A DNA stretch of 64,000 bases from Chitinophaga pinensis (GCA_945874665.1 CAMCHJ010000007.1:38550-102549), one strand, 5' to 3'; positions 51,097 to 61,795 are shown, counted from the stretch's first letter. Program-made: numbers and translations. Notes: a model not told the origin generated them from the sequence alone.

Positions 51097-52854
51097 ATGA
51101 CCGAAAACCTGCTTTCACGCATCGAATGGCCGGCCGACTTGCGGCTGTTGTGGCCTGAGCAGCTGCCACAGCTGGCAGGCGAACTGCGGCAATTTTTGAT
51201 TGATGCAGTGAGTGCGCAGGGCGGGCATTTTGGGGCAGGACTGGGCGTGGTGGAACTCACCGTGGCTCTGCATTACGCCTTCGACACCCCTAACGACCGG
51301 CTTATTTGGGATGTTGGGCACCAAGCATATGCCCACAAAATGCTCACCGGCCGACGGGCCGCTTTTCAGTCGAACCGCCGCTGGCAAGGCCTCAGCGGCT
51401 TCCCTTCCCGATCTGAAAGTATTTACGACGCCTTTGGCACGGGACACGCCAGCACTTCCATCAGCGCAGCATTGGGGATGGCCATCGCCGCTCGGCAAAA
51501 AGGACTAAACCAACGCTGGCATTTGGCAGTTATTGGGGATGGAGCCTTAACGGGGGGAATGGCATTCGAGGCGCTGAACCAAGCGGCAACCGAGCAGGTA
51601 AATTTGCTGATTGTGCTCAACGACAACGCCATGAGCATTGACCCCAATGTGGGTGGTTTGCAGGAGCACCTCAACGCTTTGCGTGTAGCTGCTGTCGCTC
51701 GGACGTCGATTTTTGAAACAATGGGCATTCCATATGCCGGCCCGGTTAAAGGTCACGACCTCCCCGCCTTACTCGAGGCCTTTGAACAAGCCAAAAAACA
51801 AGGCGGCGTGCAGCTGTTGCATGTAGTAACCACCAAAGGCAAGGGTTTTGCACCTGCAGAAGCAGAACAAACGCACTGGCACGCTACGGGTTTGTTCGAC
51901 AAAATTAGTGGCACGCGTCAGGCTGAAAAGCCGCAGCTAGGGCCAAAATACCAAGACGTTTTTGGTCACAGTTTGCTAGAACTTGCCCAGCAATTCCCCA
52001 ACATCGTGGGCATCACTCCGGCCATGCCGAGCGGCTCGTCGATGCTTATTATGCAGGAAGCCTTGCCAGCGCGTTGTTTCGACGTGGGCATAGCCGAAGC
52101 ACATGCCGTGACGCTGGCAGCGGGCATGGCCGCAGAGGGACTCAAACCATTCTGCGCCATTTACAGTACTTTTTTGCAGCGTGCCTACGACCAGCTCATC
52201 CACGACGTGGCCTTGCAACAACTGCCGGTGGTGTTTTGCATCGACCGCGCGGGCTTGGTAGGCGCCGATGGTCCTACCCACCACGGGGCCTTCGATCTAG
52301 CTTATTTACGCTGTATTCCCAACCTCATAGTAGCCGCTCCGCGCAACGAAGTACAACTACGCAACCTGCTTTTTACTGCAGCGCAATACGAAGCTGGACC
52401 CATCGCCATCCGGTATCCCCGTGGAAATGGCCAGAATGCAGCTTGGCAGCAGCCTTTCAAAACAGTGACCCTCGGAAAAGCCGAATGGCTAAAGACAGGC
52501 GGCAGCACTTTGGTCATAAGCGTTGGGCCCTTGGCCGAACAAGTGCAATTGGCCATTGCAGACTTACAAGATGTGGCCCACGTTGACCTCCGTTTTGTGA
52601 AACCACTCGACACCGAAATGCTCACAGCAGCGCTACAATACGCGCATGTTTTAACCGTAGAAGATGGTTGCGTAGCAGGCGGTGCTGGCAGTGCCGTGGG
52701 CGAATGGCTCTTGTTAAACGGCTTCAAAGGCCGTTTTCAGTCGCTCGGACTGCCCGATGCTTTTGTGCCGCACGGCTCGCCCGACGAGTTATATCGCTTC
52801 TGCGGATTAGATGCTGAGGGCATCAAAAAAGCACTACACAGCTTGCGCCAGTAA
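51097..52854 (+). CDS. dxs: 1-deoxy-D-xylulose-5-phosphate synthase
   Basis: A 585-residue thiamine-diphosphate enzyme joining pyruvate and glyceraldehyde 3-phosphate, the entry step of the MEP isoprenoid pathway. WDVGHQAYAHKMLTGR, GTGHASTSISAALGMA, the ThDP/Mg motif GDGALTGGMAFEALN...NDNAMSI and DRAGLVGADGPTHHGAFD are all present. It is a little shorter than the usual 620-640. It begins directly after the antiporter stop; the pairing has no evident logic. Confidence 0.93.
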   Translation: MTENLLSRIEWPADLRLLWPEQLPQLAGELRQFLIDAVSAQGGHFGAGLGVVELTVALHYAFDTPNDRLIWDVGHQAYAHKMLTGRRAAFQSNRRWQGLSGFPSRSESIYDAFGTGHASTSISAALGMAIAARQKGLNQRWHLAVIGDGALTGGMAFEALNQAATEQVNLLIVLNDNAMSIDPNVGGLQEHLNALRVAAVARTSIFETMGIPYAGPVKGHDLPALLEAFEQAKKQGGVQLLHVVTTKGKGFAPAEAEQTHWHATGLFDKISGTRQAEKPQLGPKYQDVFGHSLLELAQQFPNIVGITPAMPSGSSMLIMQEALPARCFDVGIAEAHAVTLAAGMAAEGLKPFCAIYSTFLQRAYDQLIHDVALQQLPVVFCIDRAGLVGADGPTHHGAFDLAYLRCIPNLIVAAPRNEVQLRNLLFTAAQYEAGPIAIRYPRGNGQNAAWQQPFKTVTLGKAEWLKTGGSTLVISVGPLAEQVQLAIADLQDVAHVDLRFVKPLDTEMLTAALQYAHVLTVEDGCVAGGAGSAVGEWLLLNGFKGRFQSLGLPDAFVPHGSPDELYRFCGLDAEGIKKALHSLRQ

Positions 52855-52871
52855 ACTGCATGACCGAATGC

Positions 52872-52896
52872 TTCGCCTAAAGGTAAATAAGGCGAG
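52872..52896. terminator. Hairpin between convergent dxs and the M43 protease gene
   Basis: TCGCCT (52873-52878) pairs with AGGCGA (52890-52895) across an 11-nt A-rich loop, midway between convergent stops. No T-tract, so only a weak bidirectional terminator candidate. Confidence 0.35.
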
Positions 52897-52900
52897 CCAA

Positions 52901-55525
52901 CTACTGCTTCACCAAACGCATCCACCGCACGGCTTCACCACTGCTATAGCGGAGTAAATACACCCCAGCTGGTGCCGTAGTCAAGTCAATTTCAAGCTGT
53001 GCAGCCAGACTGCTGTACTGCTGCATGACGCGGCCTTGCACATCGGTAATTTGCAATTGATAGGCGGAGCCGTTTTGTGCGGCCGGCTCAAAAACAAACA
53101 CGCCCGTTGATGGATTTGGATATACCCGGAAGCCAGTGGTGCCAAAATCCTGCACTGAAGTCATAAAGTACGCAAAATCAGTACTTCGGAACGAGGGACA
53201 GTCGTTATCCGTGATTTCAAGTGTGTAAATACCGCTTGCCTCAGGGCGCATGCTGCGACTGGTATCGTTAGGCAACAGCTGACCGTTGAAATACCAGCGG
53301 TACACATCAGCCGCGTTGCGCGAGCGCAGACTATCGACCGTGCCGTTTTCGACCTCAGCAACCGGCGCTGCCAAAACTTCAACAGTAAAGCTACCAGCTA
53401 CCGAACAACCACCACTGTTACCCGTAAATTGAATGGTATGGGTACCAACGCCAGCATTAGCAGGATTAAAAATGCCGAAATTAACGCCTGGTCCACTGTA
53501 ATTACCACCGCCAATACTGGCTTGGTTGAGGAGCAAAGTGGTGCCACGAACGCAAAGCGGAGCCACCGCTGCAAAAGTAAGGGCAGGCACAGCGGTAATG
53601 TTAATGCTTGCCGTGGCACTGTTAATACATCCCGTTTGGGCTGCCGGTGCAGTTGTGTAGGTTAATGATACCAGTCCACTTCCGGCTATCGCTGGGTAGA
53701 GGGTATCGTTGGAAACACCTGGTCCGGACCAACTGCCCGCAACAGCAACCGCTGGAAGCACCACAAAGGCCTGAGCCACGCAAACTGGCATCAAAATAGG
53801 CAAAGTAAGTTGTGGCAAAGCATTCACCGCTACTAAAAGGGTATCGTTGCTCACACATCCAGCTGCATTGCTTACGCTGTATATCAAAGTATGGGCGCCT
53901 GTGCCCGCCGAGGCCGGTGAAAAACTACTGCCCGTAACGCCAGGGCCACTGAAAGTACCGCCCGCTGGGGTAGCCGTAAGCTGCACAACGCTGCTGTTTA
54001 GGCAAAAAGACTGCACGGACAACTGGAAATCAGGTGCCGGTGGAGCAAAAACAGTTATGGTAGTGGTATCGCTGCTGCCGCATCCAGGCAGGCTATACAC
54101 AATGCTGTGAACGCCAACACCTGCCGTGGCAGGGTTAAAGAGACTGTCGTTTACAATGCCAGGACCGCTATATACACCGCCACGAGGCAAGCCTGCAGTG
54201 AGGACTTGCGTTAAATCATTGGCACAAAATGGCGCAATGGTATCCAAAACGGCATTTAAACCGGCTTGTACCACCACCGAAAATTGCCGCACGAGTGTAT
54301 CACTGCCCGCCGTATTGGTGGTGATGAGCGTTACATTGTAAACACCAGGTGTATTGTATTGTATGTTGGCTGGATTGGCTGTGGTGTCAGTAGCTGGCGT
54401 TCCCCCTGGAAAAAGCCACAACCAACTGCTGGGTTGATTGGCGCTTTGGTCGCTGAAGCTAATTTGTCCGCCTACACAAATGCTATCGCCCGACTGCTGA
54501 AACCCAGCCAGCGGCCGCTGCACTGGTGGTAAGCAGCTCAAAGAGGTAGGCAGGGTGAGCCGGCGTGGACTGTTTTGCATCACCGCAAGCATTCTGGTAG
54601 TTTGGTCGGCAGTAAAAATATTCATACAAGCATCATCGGTATAATCCATGTAATTCTGCACCATATCTACGGTACCACAAGACACGTGGGTAATGGGACA
54701 CCCAAAATTGGACGCATCTGAAGAAGGCGTATCCCCACAAAAGTCATCCACTGAGCAACCACCATCTCCCCAAATATGGCGCAACCCTAAATAATGCCCA
54801 ACCTCGTGGGTAGCAGTGCGCCCACGGTTGTAAACACCGCTAAATGGATTGAAAGGCGGGCGGCCAACGGAGCTGTAAAGCACCACGATGCCATCTGTAT
54901 TGGCGCTGCCACCACCGCCTAGTCCTGGTAAACCCGAACCCGTAGGAAACTGCGCATAACCCAGCAAGCCACCATTTAAATTGGCTACCCAAATGTTCAT
55001 GTATTTAGTAGGATCCCAAATGGTAGCAGGCTTTACCGTGCTGTTCATTGCACCTGAGCTCCAGGCGGTGGTATTTGGAAATGCATGGCGGATGATGCCC
55101 GTAGTAGGATTGCCCAGCGGGTCGCGTTGCGCCAAACAAAAGCTGATGCCTGTATTTACTGCTGCTGGCCTAAAAGCCACCGGGGTATTGACGGTATCGG
55201 GATTGGTGCGTAAAAAATCTTCATTTAACACCTGTATTTGCGAATGCACTTGTGCATCACTGATGTTCCAAGGATTATTTTCAACTTGATAAATGATGTG
55301 TACGACTACCGGTATCACATATTCTGATTCCGTTTGGCCATTTAGCCGCAATTCAGCAATGCGCTCGGCAATCCATCGCTCAAACTGCTCATCCGTTTCC
55401 TGCAAACGCCCTTGGTTACGCAACTGTTGCTGCATTTCGGTGGTATAGCAACGAACAACTTCTTGCGCATGCATTGTCAATGTCAGCAAGAGGGAGATTA
55501 AAATAGCGAATATAGGTTTCATCAT
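52901..55525 (-). CDS. Secreted M43 zinc metalloprotease with PKD and Ig-like repeats, T9SS sorting
   Basis: An 874-residue exported protein. Signal peptide (about 1-21). The pappalysin-type (M43) catalytic domain spans about 50-335, with HEVGHYLGLRH near 238-248 binding zinc and a Met-turn near YMDYTDDACMNIFT. A PKD domain follows (about 350-430: WLWLFPGGTPATDTTANP). Four tandem repeats of about 75 residues, each with a GG-x-(Y/F/W)-SGPGV core and an AG.G.H.I.Y end, occupy about 435-770. A type A T9SS sorting domain begins at VYPNPSTGVF. The ATG at 55525 (or 55522) gives a standard signal peptide; the longer frame to 55576 does not. Confidence 0.88.
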   Translation of the reverse strand: MMKPIFAILISLLLTLTMHAQEVVRCYTTEMQQQLRNQGRLQETDEQFERWIAERIAELRLNGQTESEYVIPVVVHIIYQVENNPWNISDAQVHSQIQVLNEDFLRTNPDTVNTPVAFRPAAVNTGISFCLAQRDPLGNPTTGIIRHAFPNTTAWSSGAMNSTVKPATIWDPTKYMNIWVANLNGGLLGYAQFPTGSGLPGLGGGGSANTDGIVVLYSSVGRPPFNPFSGVYNRGRTATHEVGHYLGLRHIWGDGGCSVDDFCGDTPSSDASNFGCPITHVSCGTVDMVQNYMDYTDDACMNIFTADQTTRMLAVMQNSPRRLTLPTSLSCLPPVQRPLAGFQQSGDSICVGGQISFSDQSANQPSSWLWLFPGGTPATDTTANPANIQYNTPGVYNVTLITTNTAGSDTLVRQFSVVVQAGLNAVLDTIAPFCANDLTQVLTAGLPRGGVYSGPGIVNDSLFNPATAGVGVHSIVYSLPGCGSSDTTTITVFAPPAPDFQLSVQSFCLNSSVVQLTATPAGGTFSGPGVTGSSFSPASAGTGAHTLIYSVSNAAGCVSNDTLLVAVNALPQLTLPILMPVCVAQAFVVLPAVAVAGSWSGPGVSNDTLYPAIAGSGLVSLTYTTAPAAQTGCINSATASINITAVPALTFAAVAPLCVRGTTLLLNQASIGGGNYSGPGVNFGIFNPANAGVGTHTIQFTGNSGGCSVAGSFTVEVLAAPVAEVENGTVDSLRSRNAADVYRWYFNGQLLPNDTSRSMRPEASGIYTLEITDNDCPSFRSTDFAYFMTSVQDFGTTGFRVYPNPSTGVFVFEPAAQNGSAYQLQITDVQGRVMQQYSSLAAQLEIDLTTAPAGVYLLRYSSGEAVRWMRLVKQ

Positions 55526-55735
55526 AATGAGTCCAGTAATTTTAAAACAGCAGCGGAAGGCCAAAAGCCGTTTCAATCAAAAGTGAAAGATAATTGATAT
55601 CGATTTATACCCTACAAATCTATAAAAATACGATTGCAAAACCTCAGCACCACCTGCCACAGGTTTAAATGCCTTTAAAATAGTCCTGCGGTACAAACAA
55701 AATTTATCGCACAAACAGCTGTCTGCAATCAAAAA

Positions 55736-55768
55736 AAAGGGCTGAGCACATTTCTGTCCCAGCCCTTT
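55736..55768 (-). terminator. Intrinsic terminator of the 1993-aa protein gene
   Basis: On the minus strand AAAGGGCTG (55768-55760) pairs with CAGCCCTTT (55744-55736), followed by a run of Ts to 55731. It lies about 20 nt after the stop. Confidence 0.8.
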
Positions 55769-55789
55769 GCTATTTTAATGATAAGATTT

Positions 55790-58700
55790 TTAACGTCTTA
55801 TGACCACTTGGCCGTTTTGCACTTGGTTTTTGAATACAAAGCGATAGTTGTAAACTCCTGTTGCCAAATGCTCTGTGCGGATTTCGTGGCGTTCGTTCAG
55901 TGACAAGTCAATCGTTTGAGCACGAACAATCCTACCCAACTGATCACGTAATTCTAAAGTACCAACGCCTTCGCTCATGCCAAAATCAAACATCACAAAC
56001 TGATCAGCCGGATTCGGATAAACCCTATTCAACAAATGATTTACCGATTCAACGCCAACCGCTGAATACTGTACACAAGCTGTATCGTTGGAAGCCGTCG
56101 TGTCACTCGCCCAACGTGTATAAGCACAGAGTCTCACATTACCGCCCGTAGTCGGCGTCCATGCCTGTGTAAAGGTATGGTGGATCGTGTCGTTTGGCTG
56201 AATGGTGCGCGTAATCGCGTTTGCATTGATCTCAGCACCATTATTCACTCGGAATGCCACGTCAAAACCAGTTGCCGGCACATTTCCGTTGTTACGAACA
56301 ACCACCTTAACGGTATAGGCTTGGTTCAATTGTGGGGCATCTGACACCAGTGGCGTCAATATCGCATCCATGGCAACGTCACTAACGTTGTTGGCTGTTA
56401 CAAATACAGTTACGGTATCAGATTTAGTACAAATGTTATCCGTTAAACGTAATTCGTAGCTCGTTGTTACGATTGGGTTTACCCGCACAACCGCTTGGTT
56501 CGAAGCTACTACAGCACCCGTAGTCAAATTGGTCCAGGTAGCAGGATAACCACCACCAATGCGCATGTTTGGACGGTTTACACTGCTGCTCGAATTGAGC
56601 GTGTTACCACATACACCCGCTGCGTCGGCATTGTACCAATACGAAGAGGTGGTAGGCATAGCGGTCATCCGAGTTATAGAATTTGATGTGAAGGCAGTAT
56701 TGTTGAAACAAACTTCCACCACAATATTGCTCGTACCATTCCAGTTAAACGGCGTTTGGAAATTATGGGTATTCCAGCCAGCCACATCGGTAAACGAAGG
56801 AGTTGTAAAAACCTGCGTTACAGGAGTAACCCACGAAGTAAGCGCTGTTTGCGTGGTCGCACCCATGCTAATGGTATAATTCTGAAGCGCTGTACCTGCA
56901 GGTGTAACTACATCAAAAGCCAAAGAACTCAATGCGCCAGGCGCAATGCCTGATGCCGTTAACTCAGCAGCGGTAATGAGGAACTGCTGACGGGCACCCC
57001 ACCAGTAATTACCATAACCTGTTGGATACGTTGTACCAGTATTTTCGAGAATGCCAGTACCAAGTGTACCCAAGAAACTTGAACCTGCTCCCCGCAGCGT
57101 AGCTGTATCGCCTGCCAAAATGGTTGTATCTAAACCAGCATTTGGCACAATGTAATCATCACGGAACGAGCCTAAGCTAGCAGCCTGCGTGTAATTGGCA
57201 TTGCTATCACGAGCAACGACCGTGGCAGCAACGATTACGTTAGCAGCAGTTGCAGCCGGCAGTGTGCCCGTCCAAGTACCTGCCATGCTTGTACCTGCAG
57301 TGCGTGTAAGCAAAATTGGCGTTTGTGCAGTGCCAGCAATTGTGTAGCGCATCAATACAGTATCAATACCTCTACCACCCGCATTATCACGTGCAAAAAT
57401 GGTAATGGCACGACTGGTCGGTGTGCACTGATTGGCCGCTGGTGTTACTGTGAATGAATCAATAATAGGTGGGAATAAATCCGAACCACCTACACCATCA
57501 AATTCAAAGGCACCCATGTCTGGTGCGATACCTGTGCCGCCTGGACGGTTCGTACCGTTAAAATCTGTATTTGGAGTGCCTAAAGTAGCAATCACTACAC
57601 CTCCAGACTCTATTGGGGTAAGCGTGCCAGTCGGTATCGTTAAATTAGTAGGCGAAGTAAACGGAGGCAGGCTATTGCCAATTGGTGGTACCGAAGCGGC
57701 ATCATTGTTGGCATTACCTACAGAAGAAATCAATTTCCAATCGTTCACAGTCACGTGGTTTCCAGCGGCAGCTGTTGTGCCAAGCTTTCCAACAAAACTC
57801 TGCGGATGAACAGGAACGTGATAAGCATTGTTGTTCATCGTCAAATTCGTGAAGTTGTAGCCGGAAGGCAACCAAACCGCCATAAAGGTGGCAATTGCGG
57901 TTCCCGTTGAGGTAGCATCAATGGCAAAAATGTTATTCCGTACATCTCCAGTCACAGCTGCACTGGTAATCCCAAACGCGGCGGCGGCAGCACCAGCCGT
58001 AGTTACGTTGGAATAAGTGCCATACAAATAAACGCTGTTGTAATGAACCCTATAATTTATTCCACCAGTCAATCGAATACCAAAGGCATTAAAGGTGTTG
58101 CTCGTGTTCGAATAGTTTAAGGTGCGCAGGTCATAAATTACGTTGTTCACGATGCGTACGCTGTCGCCAGAGTTCACATTGATACCCCAAGCACCCCAGC
58201 CACCTGTATTGAGGTTTTTAACACCCGAAATACGGTTGCGCTCAATAACAGCGCCTGGACTGGTGCTCACCTCAACCGCTGCTTGTGATGTTGCTGTTGA
58301 AGACACCAAATTGAATATTTGGTTATCGCGAATACGTAAATTGAAGGTATTGGTTACGTCTACACCTCTAAAAATCACAAACTGAGAGGTGTCTGTTGAA
58401 CCAATTTGTGAGTTTTCTACTAATGTGCCATTGTTAGTACCCGCCGAAGCTCCTCGCAAGAAAATACCATAATAGGCCCTGCTTACACCAACGTTTCTAA
58501 TTATGAGATTGTGTAATGAATCTGCTGTTGTAGAAGTGGTGATGTTCGCATTACTGGCTACAATACCGAATGTTGAGGTGACTGTATTTGAACCCCCCAC
58601 AATGTTAACATTGCTAATCGTGCTGTTACGAACAGGCGCTATGATTCTTGAACGCAGTAAAAGAACCGCGCTATTGTCAGAAACACTATTACTGCGGATG

Positions 58701-61700
58701 GTTAAGTTCCTAGTTGTTCCTGTAGCAGTGTTCGCACCGTTGATGTGAAAATGATTTACACCATTTAATACGATCAAACCATTGCTGCCTGAAAAAGTAC
58801 CCTGAATCAATACATTTGAACGGGAGCTATCTGGACGAATGGTCATTGGGTTGGCTGCAACCATTCCTGGCCGGTTGTTGATCACCAACGGGAAAGTTTC
58901 ACCTGCACTGTACAGGGTATCGATAAGCAGGAAGGTAGTGGGACCAGTAATCAACCCGTTATTGATGAAGTTTACGGCCGTAGTTAGGTTGTTGAAATCA
59001 GAAGGACCGCTCGTTCCAACTCTGTAAGTACCTGATACATTTGTTAAAATGAGGTACGACAACAAGCTTGGAGGAGGTACCGCATTGGCAAGGTGTATGC
59101 CCAAACCACCCAAAGGCGCAGTTGTAACGGTGCCTGTGGCACTCCGAACCGCAACGTAATATTGTATGGTATCAAAAACAGCGACACCACCTAATGCGGC
59201 GTGATTGATAGTGAACGCGTAATTGTTACCTGTGATGGTAGGTAAACTATCAACTAACCAGGTAGCCTGTGTGGTTTTTTTGTAAAAAATACGTGCACTA
59301 CCAGCTGTAATGCTGCTGGCTGTGTCTTGAATATTCACCAAAAAGGGACGTGAAGCTACAGGCAAGGTATCCCCAAGTGCAGTTAATGAAATTTGGGCAA
59401 ACTGTGCGCCTGTAAATTCATAGGCTCCGATATCCGGCGTAGTTGCGCTTCTGGCTGTACCAGCAACGTCGGTTGCCACATAGCTTATTGGGGTTCCTTT
59501 ATTATCTAGGGCGATGTTTGTTGGCACCAACAAACTTGACGATAAGAAATTAGGCACCAAGCTTAAGCTCATCGTGTCTCTACCTGTACTTGCCCTCCAT
59601 GTTGCTACAGATGGAAAATCCAAATTAGGGGTGTTTACACGGAACATATTGGGTGGTACCGTGCCTCCCAATACAAAGTTGTTATTTGAACTCTCTAAGC
59701 TATCCAATTGCGATTGGTCTACCAATCTAAACAAGCGAAAGGCAGTAGGTAAATTACCTCCTATTGGATTCACTTCAAAATGGTTATTTCGAACTACAAT
59801 CTTAGACCACCAAGGCGTTGCCACCGTGCCACCTGTCATGCTGATAGCAGCCTGGGAGGTGGAAGTCGAAGTAGTTATGATATTGTACACAACTGTATTA
59901 TTGATTACTTCAATCGCATCACGCGGATTCATTGGCGTAAGCGTTGATGCACTGAATGAGCCCGTAATGTTTAATGGTGTGATGACCAAAGTAGTACCTG
60001 TGATCGTACTGGCTTGAAAACCATTGATTACATTGTTATACAAACGATTCACATTGGTTGGCACGAGCGTATCGGAATTTGGATTGGACATCAAAATACC
60101 TGTGGCACTCATGGCACCCGATATAATATTTGAAGAAACATCCGCATTGATATTGTTCGCTGTCCAAATACCTGCTCCTATTGTCGAAGTCCCGCTAAAA
60201 TTAGTAAACTGGTTACTAGTAATGGTGGTTGAAAACTGGTTGAGGGCATAAACCGCGCGATAAATATAACTCGTAAAGGTATTAGAAACGATGTTGTTTA
60301 AGCTCGAGAAGGTGTTTGACGCTGGTCCATCTAACCAAATAGCATAATAAAAGCCACTGAAACTGTTATTGATAAATAGGCCATTACTTCCACGATAGAT
60401 GATGCCATTGTTAAAGGTACTGTTGGTTTGTGGAATATCAACGAAACTACAACCGATCACTTCTCCACTCGCTAAGGCACTTGAATAAACAAGACTACCT
60501 TGACCAGCACCCCCTGGATTGATGGTGCGACGGAATGTTAGATTTTGAAATGAAATTCTATTGGCAGTATTGATTACAAAATGTGAACGATTGGTGGTGG
60601 TAGCCGAAGCCGTATCTTGAATTAAAATGACATCGGTAGCCAAACTCGTTGCGCTATTGAAAGTAACTGAAAAGCCACCCGAATTTGGGAAGTTAGGAAT
60701 GGTGTAACTGCCAATGTAAGTGCCCGGATTAATTAAAAAACTCACGGCGCCTGTCACACCACACTGCGCCAAAGCTGCTACTGCGGCTTGTACTGTAGGA
60801 TAATCCGCCGTTGCACCACCAACGGTGTAAACACCCGATAAGCCTGTGCATAAATTCAACATTAAAGTATCGTTGACCACGTTATTATCGGCTCCCAAAC
60901 CATTGGCATTGGTAGCCCAAACTTTGACCTGATAAGTGCCATTCGCAGGAACATTGATCGGTGCGGTGAATGTGTGGTCAAAATTCTGTCCTGGACTCAA
61001 AGCAGGAAAAATCGCAATACCTGGATTTAGAACCGGCGGATTGGTGCCTAATTGATATCCGAAATCTACTTGAGCGATAGGGTCAGCTGCAGCATTTTGA
61101 ACGCGAGCAGTCATTGTATTGGTACCCACTGTCAAGGTAATGGGAGAAATCAAACTCGCCAAGCGCGCATCGCGACCACTGGCTGGGATGTAGGAAATAC
61201 CACCCACAAACTGACGAGGCGTGTTTACGTGACCGGGACGTGGCCCGCCATAACCTACGTTAGTGCCTGTATAAATGGTTGCAAAAGAATTAAAAAACGT
61301 ATCGACATTTCCAACGGTAAACGACTGATAAACAGGCGAACCATTCGAACCTGTAGGCACCCCTACGTAAAAGCCGTAGACGCTTCCAGCTGGAATCAAC
61401 AAGGGACCACCTGGCATGGCGATGCGAGAAAACACAAAACCGCTTGGTGCAGTTGAACTCGCCTGACCAACGATTGTTGGCTGATTCGGCAATAACTGTG
61501 TAAACGCTGGGTTCGTGCCTACTGCTGGATTCCCGTTAATGGGAGTTGTAGAATACCATACTTCCAATGAAGTAGCTGCATTCAAAGTACCCGACAAGGC
61601 AACAAAAATACTGTCAAGTAATATAGCACTATTGGCTCTTACATTGAAGGTAATTCCTCCTGAACCGGCACCATTTCCTCCTGTTAAAGGTGGTGAAGTG

Positions 61701-61771
61701 AAGAGATTTAATTGCGCCTGCCCTGAAAAGGACAGAATTAACAAACAATATACCAGTAAAGCTTTTTTCAT
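55790..61771 (-). CDS. Giant secreted beta-helix protein with CARDB-like and T9SS sorting domains
   Basis: A 1993-residue exported protein. After a signal peptide (1-19) comes a lectin/anchor-like beta domain (about 20-300), then two parallel beta-helix modules, each opened by the same phrase (SGVYTVGG...ADYPTVQAAV at about 310 and SGTYRVGTSG...DFNNLTTAV at about 910) and rich in Asn/Thr/Ser ladders typical of the pectin-lyase fold. A 'choice-of-anchor' beta domain, a CARDB-like domain (near NNGNVPATGFDVAFRVNN) and a sorting domain from RVYPNPADQFVMF follow. It may be an adhesin or glycan-binding surface protein; no catalytic residues were recognised. By eye it is lower in G+C than its neighbours. 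Confidence 0.82.
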   Translation of the reverse strand: MKKALLVYCLLILSFSGQAQLNLFTSPPLTGGNGAGSGGITFNVRANSAILLDSIFVALSGTLNAATSLEVWYSTTPINGNPAVGTNPAFTQLLPNQPTIVGQASSTAPSGFVFSRIAMPGGPLLIPAGSVYGFYVGVPTGSNGSPVYQSFTVGNVDTFFNSFATIYTGTNVGYGGPRPGHVNTPRQFVGGISYIPASGRDARLASLISPITLTVGTNTMTARVQNAAADPIAQVDFGYQLGTNPPVLNPGIAIFPALSPGQNFDHTFTAPINVPANGTYQVKVWATNANGLGADNNVVNDTLMLNLCTGLSGVYTVGGATADYPTVQAAVAALAQCGVTGAVSFLINPGTYIGSYTIPNFPNSGGFSVTFNSATSLATDVILIQDTASATTTNRSHFVINTANRISFQNLTFRRTINPGGAGQGSLVYSSALASGEVIGCSFVDIPQTNSTFNNGIIYRGSNGLFINNSFSGFYYAIWLDGPASNTFSSLNNIVSNTFTSYIYRAVYALNQFSTTITSNQFTNFSGTSTIGAGIWTANNINADVSSNIISGAMSATGILMSNPNSDTLVPTNVNRLYNNVINGFQASTITGTTLVITPLNITGSFSASTLTPMNPRDAIEVINNTVVYNIITTSTSTSQAAISMTGGTVATPWWSKIVVRNNHFEVNPIGGNLPTAFRLFRLVDQSQLDSLESSNNNFVLGGTVPPNMFRVNTPNLDFPSVATWRASTGRDTMSLSLVPNFLSSSLLVPTNIALDNKGTPISYVATDVAGTARSATTPDIGAYEFTGAQFAQISLTALGDTLPVASRPFLVNIQDTASSITAGSARIFYKKTTQATWLVDSLPTITGNNYAFTINHAALGGVAVFDTIQYYVAVRSATGTVTTAPLGGLGIHLANAVPPPSLLSYLILTNVSGTYRVGTSGPSDFNNLTTAVNFINNGLITGPTTFLLIDTLYSAGETFPLVINNRPGMVAANPMTIRPDSSRSNVLIQGTFSGSNGLIVLNGVNHFHINGANTATGTTRNLTIRSNSVSDNSAVLLLRSRIIAPVRNSTISNVNIVGGSNTVTSTFGIVASNANITTSTTADSLHNLIIRNVGVSRAYYGIFLRGASAGTNNGTLVENSQIGSTDTSQFVIFRGVDVTNTFNLRIRDNQIFNLVSSTATSQAAVEVSTSPGAVIERNRISGVKNLNTGGWGAWGINVNSGDSVRIVNNVIYDLRTLNYSNTSNTFNAFGIRLTGGINYRVHYNSVYLYGTYSNVTTAGAAAAAFGITSAAVTGDVRNNIFAIDATSTGTAIATFMAVWLPSGYNFTNLTMNNNAYHVPVHPQSFVGKLGTTAAAGNHVTVNDWKLISSVGNANNDAASVPPIGNSLPPFTSPTNLTIPTGTLTPIESGGVVIATLGTPNTDFNGTNRPGGTGIAPDMGAFEFDGVGGSDLFPPIIDSFTVTPAANQCTPTSRAITIFARDNAGGRGIDTVLMRYTIAGTAQTPILLTRTAGTSMAGTWTGTLPAATAANVIVAATVVARDSNANYTQAASLGSFRDDYIVPNAGLDTTILAGDTATLRGAGSSFLGTLGTGILENTGTTYPTGYGNYWWGARQQFLITAAELTASGIAPGALSSLAFDVVTPAGTALQNYTISMGATTQTALTSWVTPVTQVFTTPSFTDVAGWNTHNFQTPFNWNGTSNIVVEVCFNNTAFTSNSITRMTAMPTTSSYWYNADAAGVCGNTLNSSSSVNRPNMRIGGGYPATWTNLTTGAVVASNQAVVRVNPIVTTSYELRLTDNICTKSDTVTVFVTANNVSDVAMDAILTPLVSDAPQLNQAYTVKVVVRNNGNVPATGFDVAFRVNNGAEINANAITRTIQPNDTIHHTFTQAWTPTTGGNVRLCAYTRWASDTTASNDTACVQYSAVGVESVNHLLNRVYPNPADQFVMFDFGMSEGVGTLELRDQLGRIVRAQTIDLSLNERHEIRTEHLATGVYNYRFVFKNQVQNGQVVIRR

Positions 61772-61787
61772 TTCAAGGACTTTTAAT

Positions 61788-61795
61788 TAAATATA
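61788..61795 (-). promoter_or_regulatory. -7-like element TATATTTA of the giant secreted protein
   Basis: TATATTTA (one mismatch) on the minus strand, 16 nt before the ATG at 61771. Confidence 0.4.

Noticed and set aside
52901-61771. Two adjacent T9SS proteins considered as a polysaccharide utilisation locus
   Set aside because: No SusC/SusD pair, glycoside hydrolase or sulfatase was found near them.
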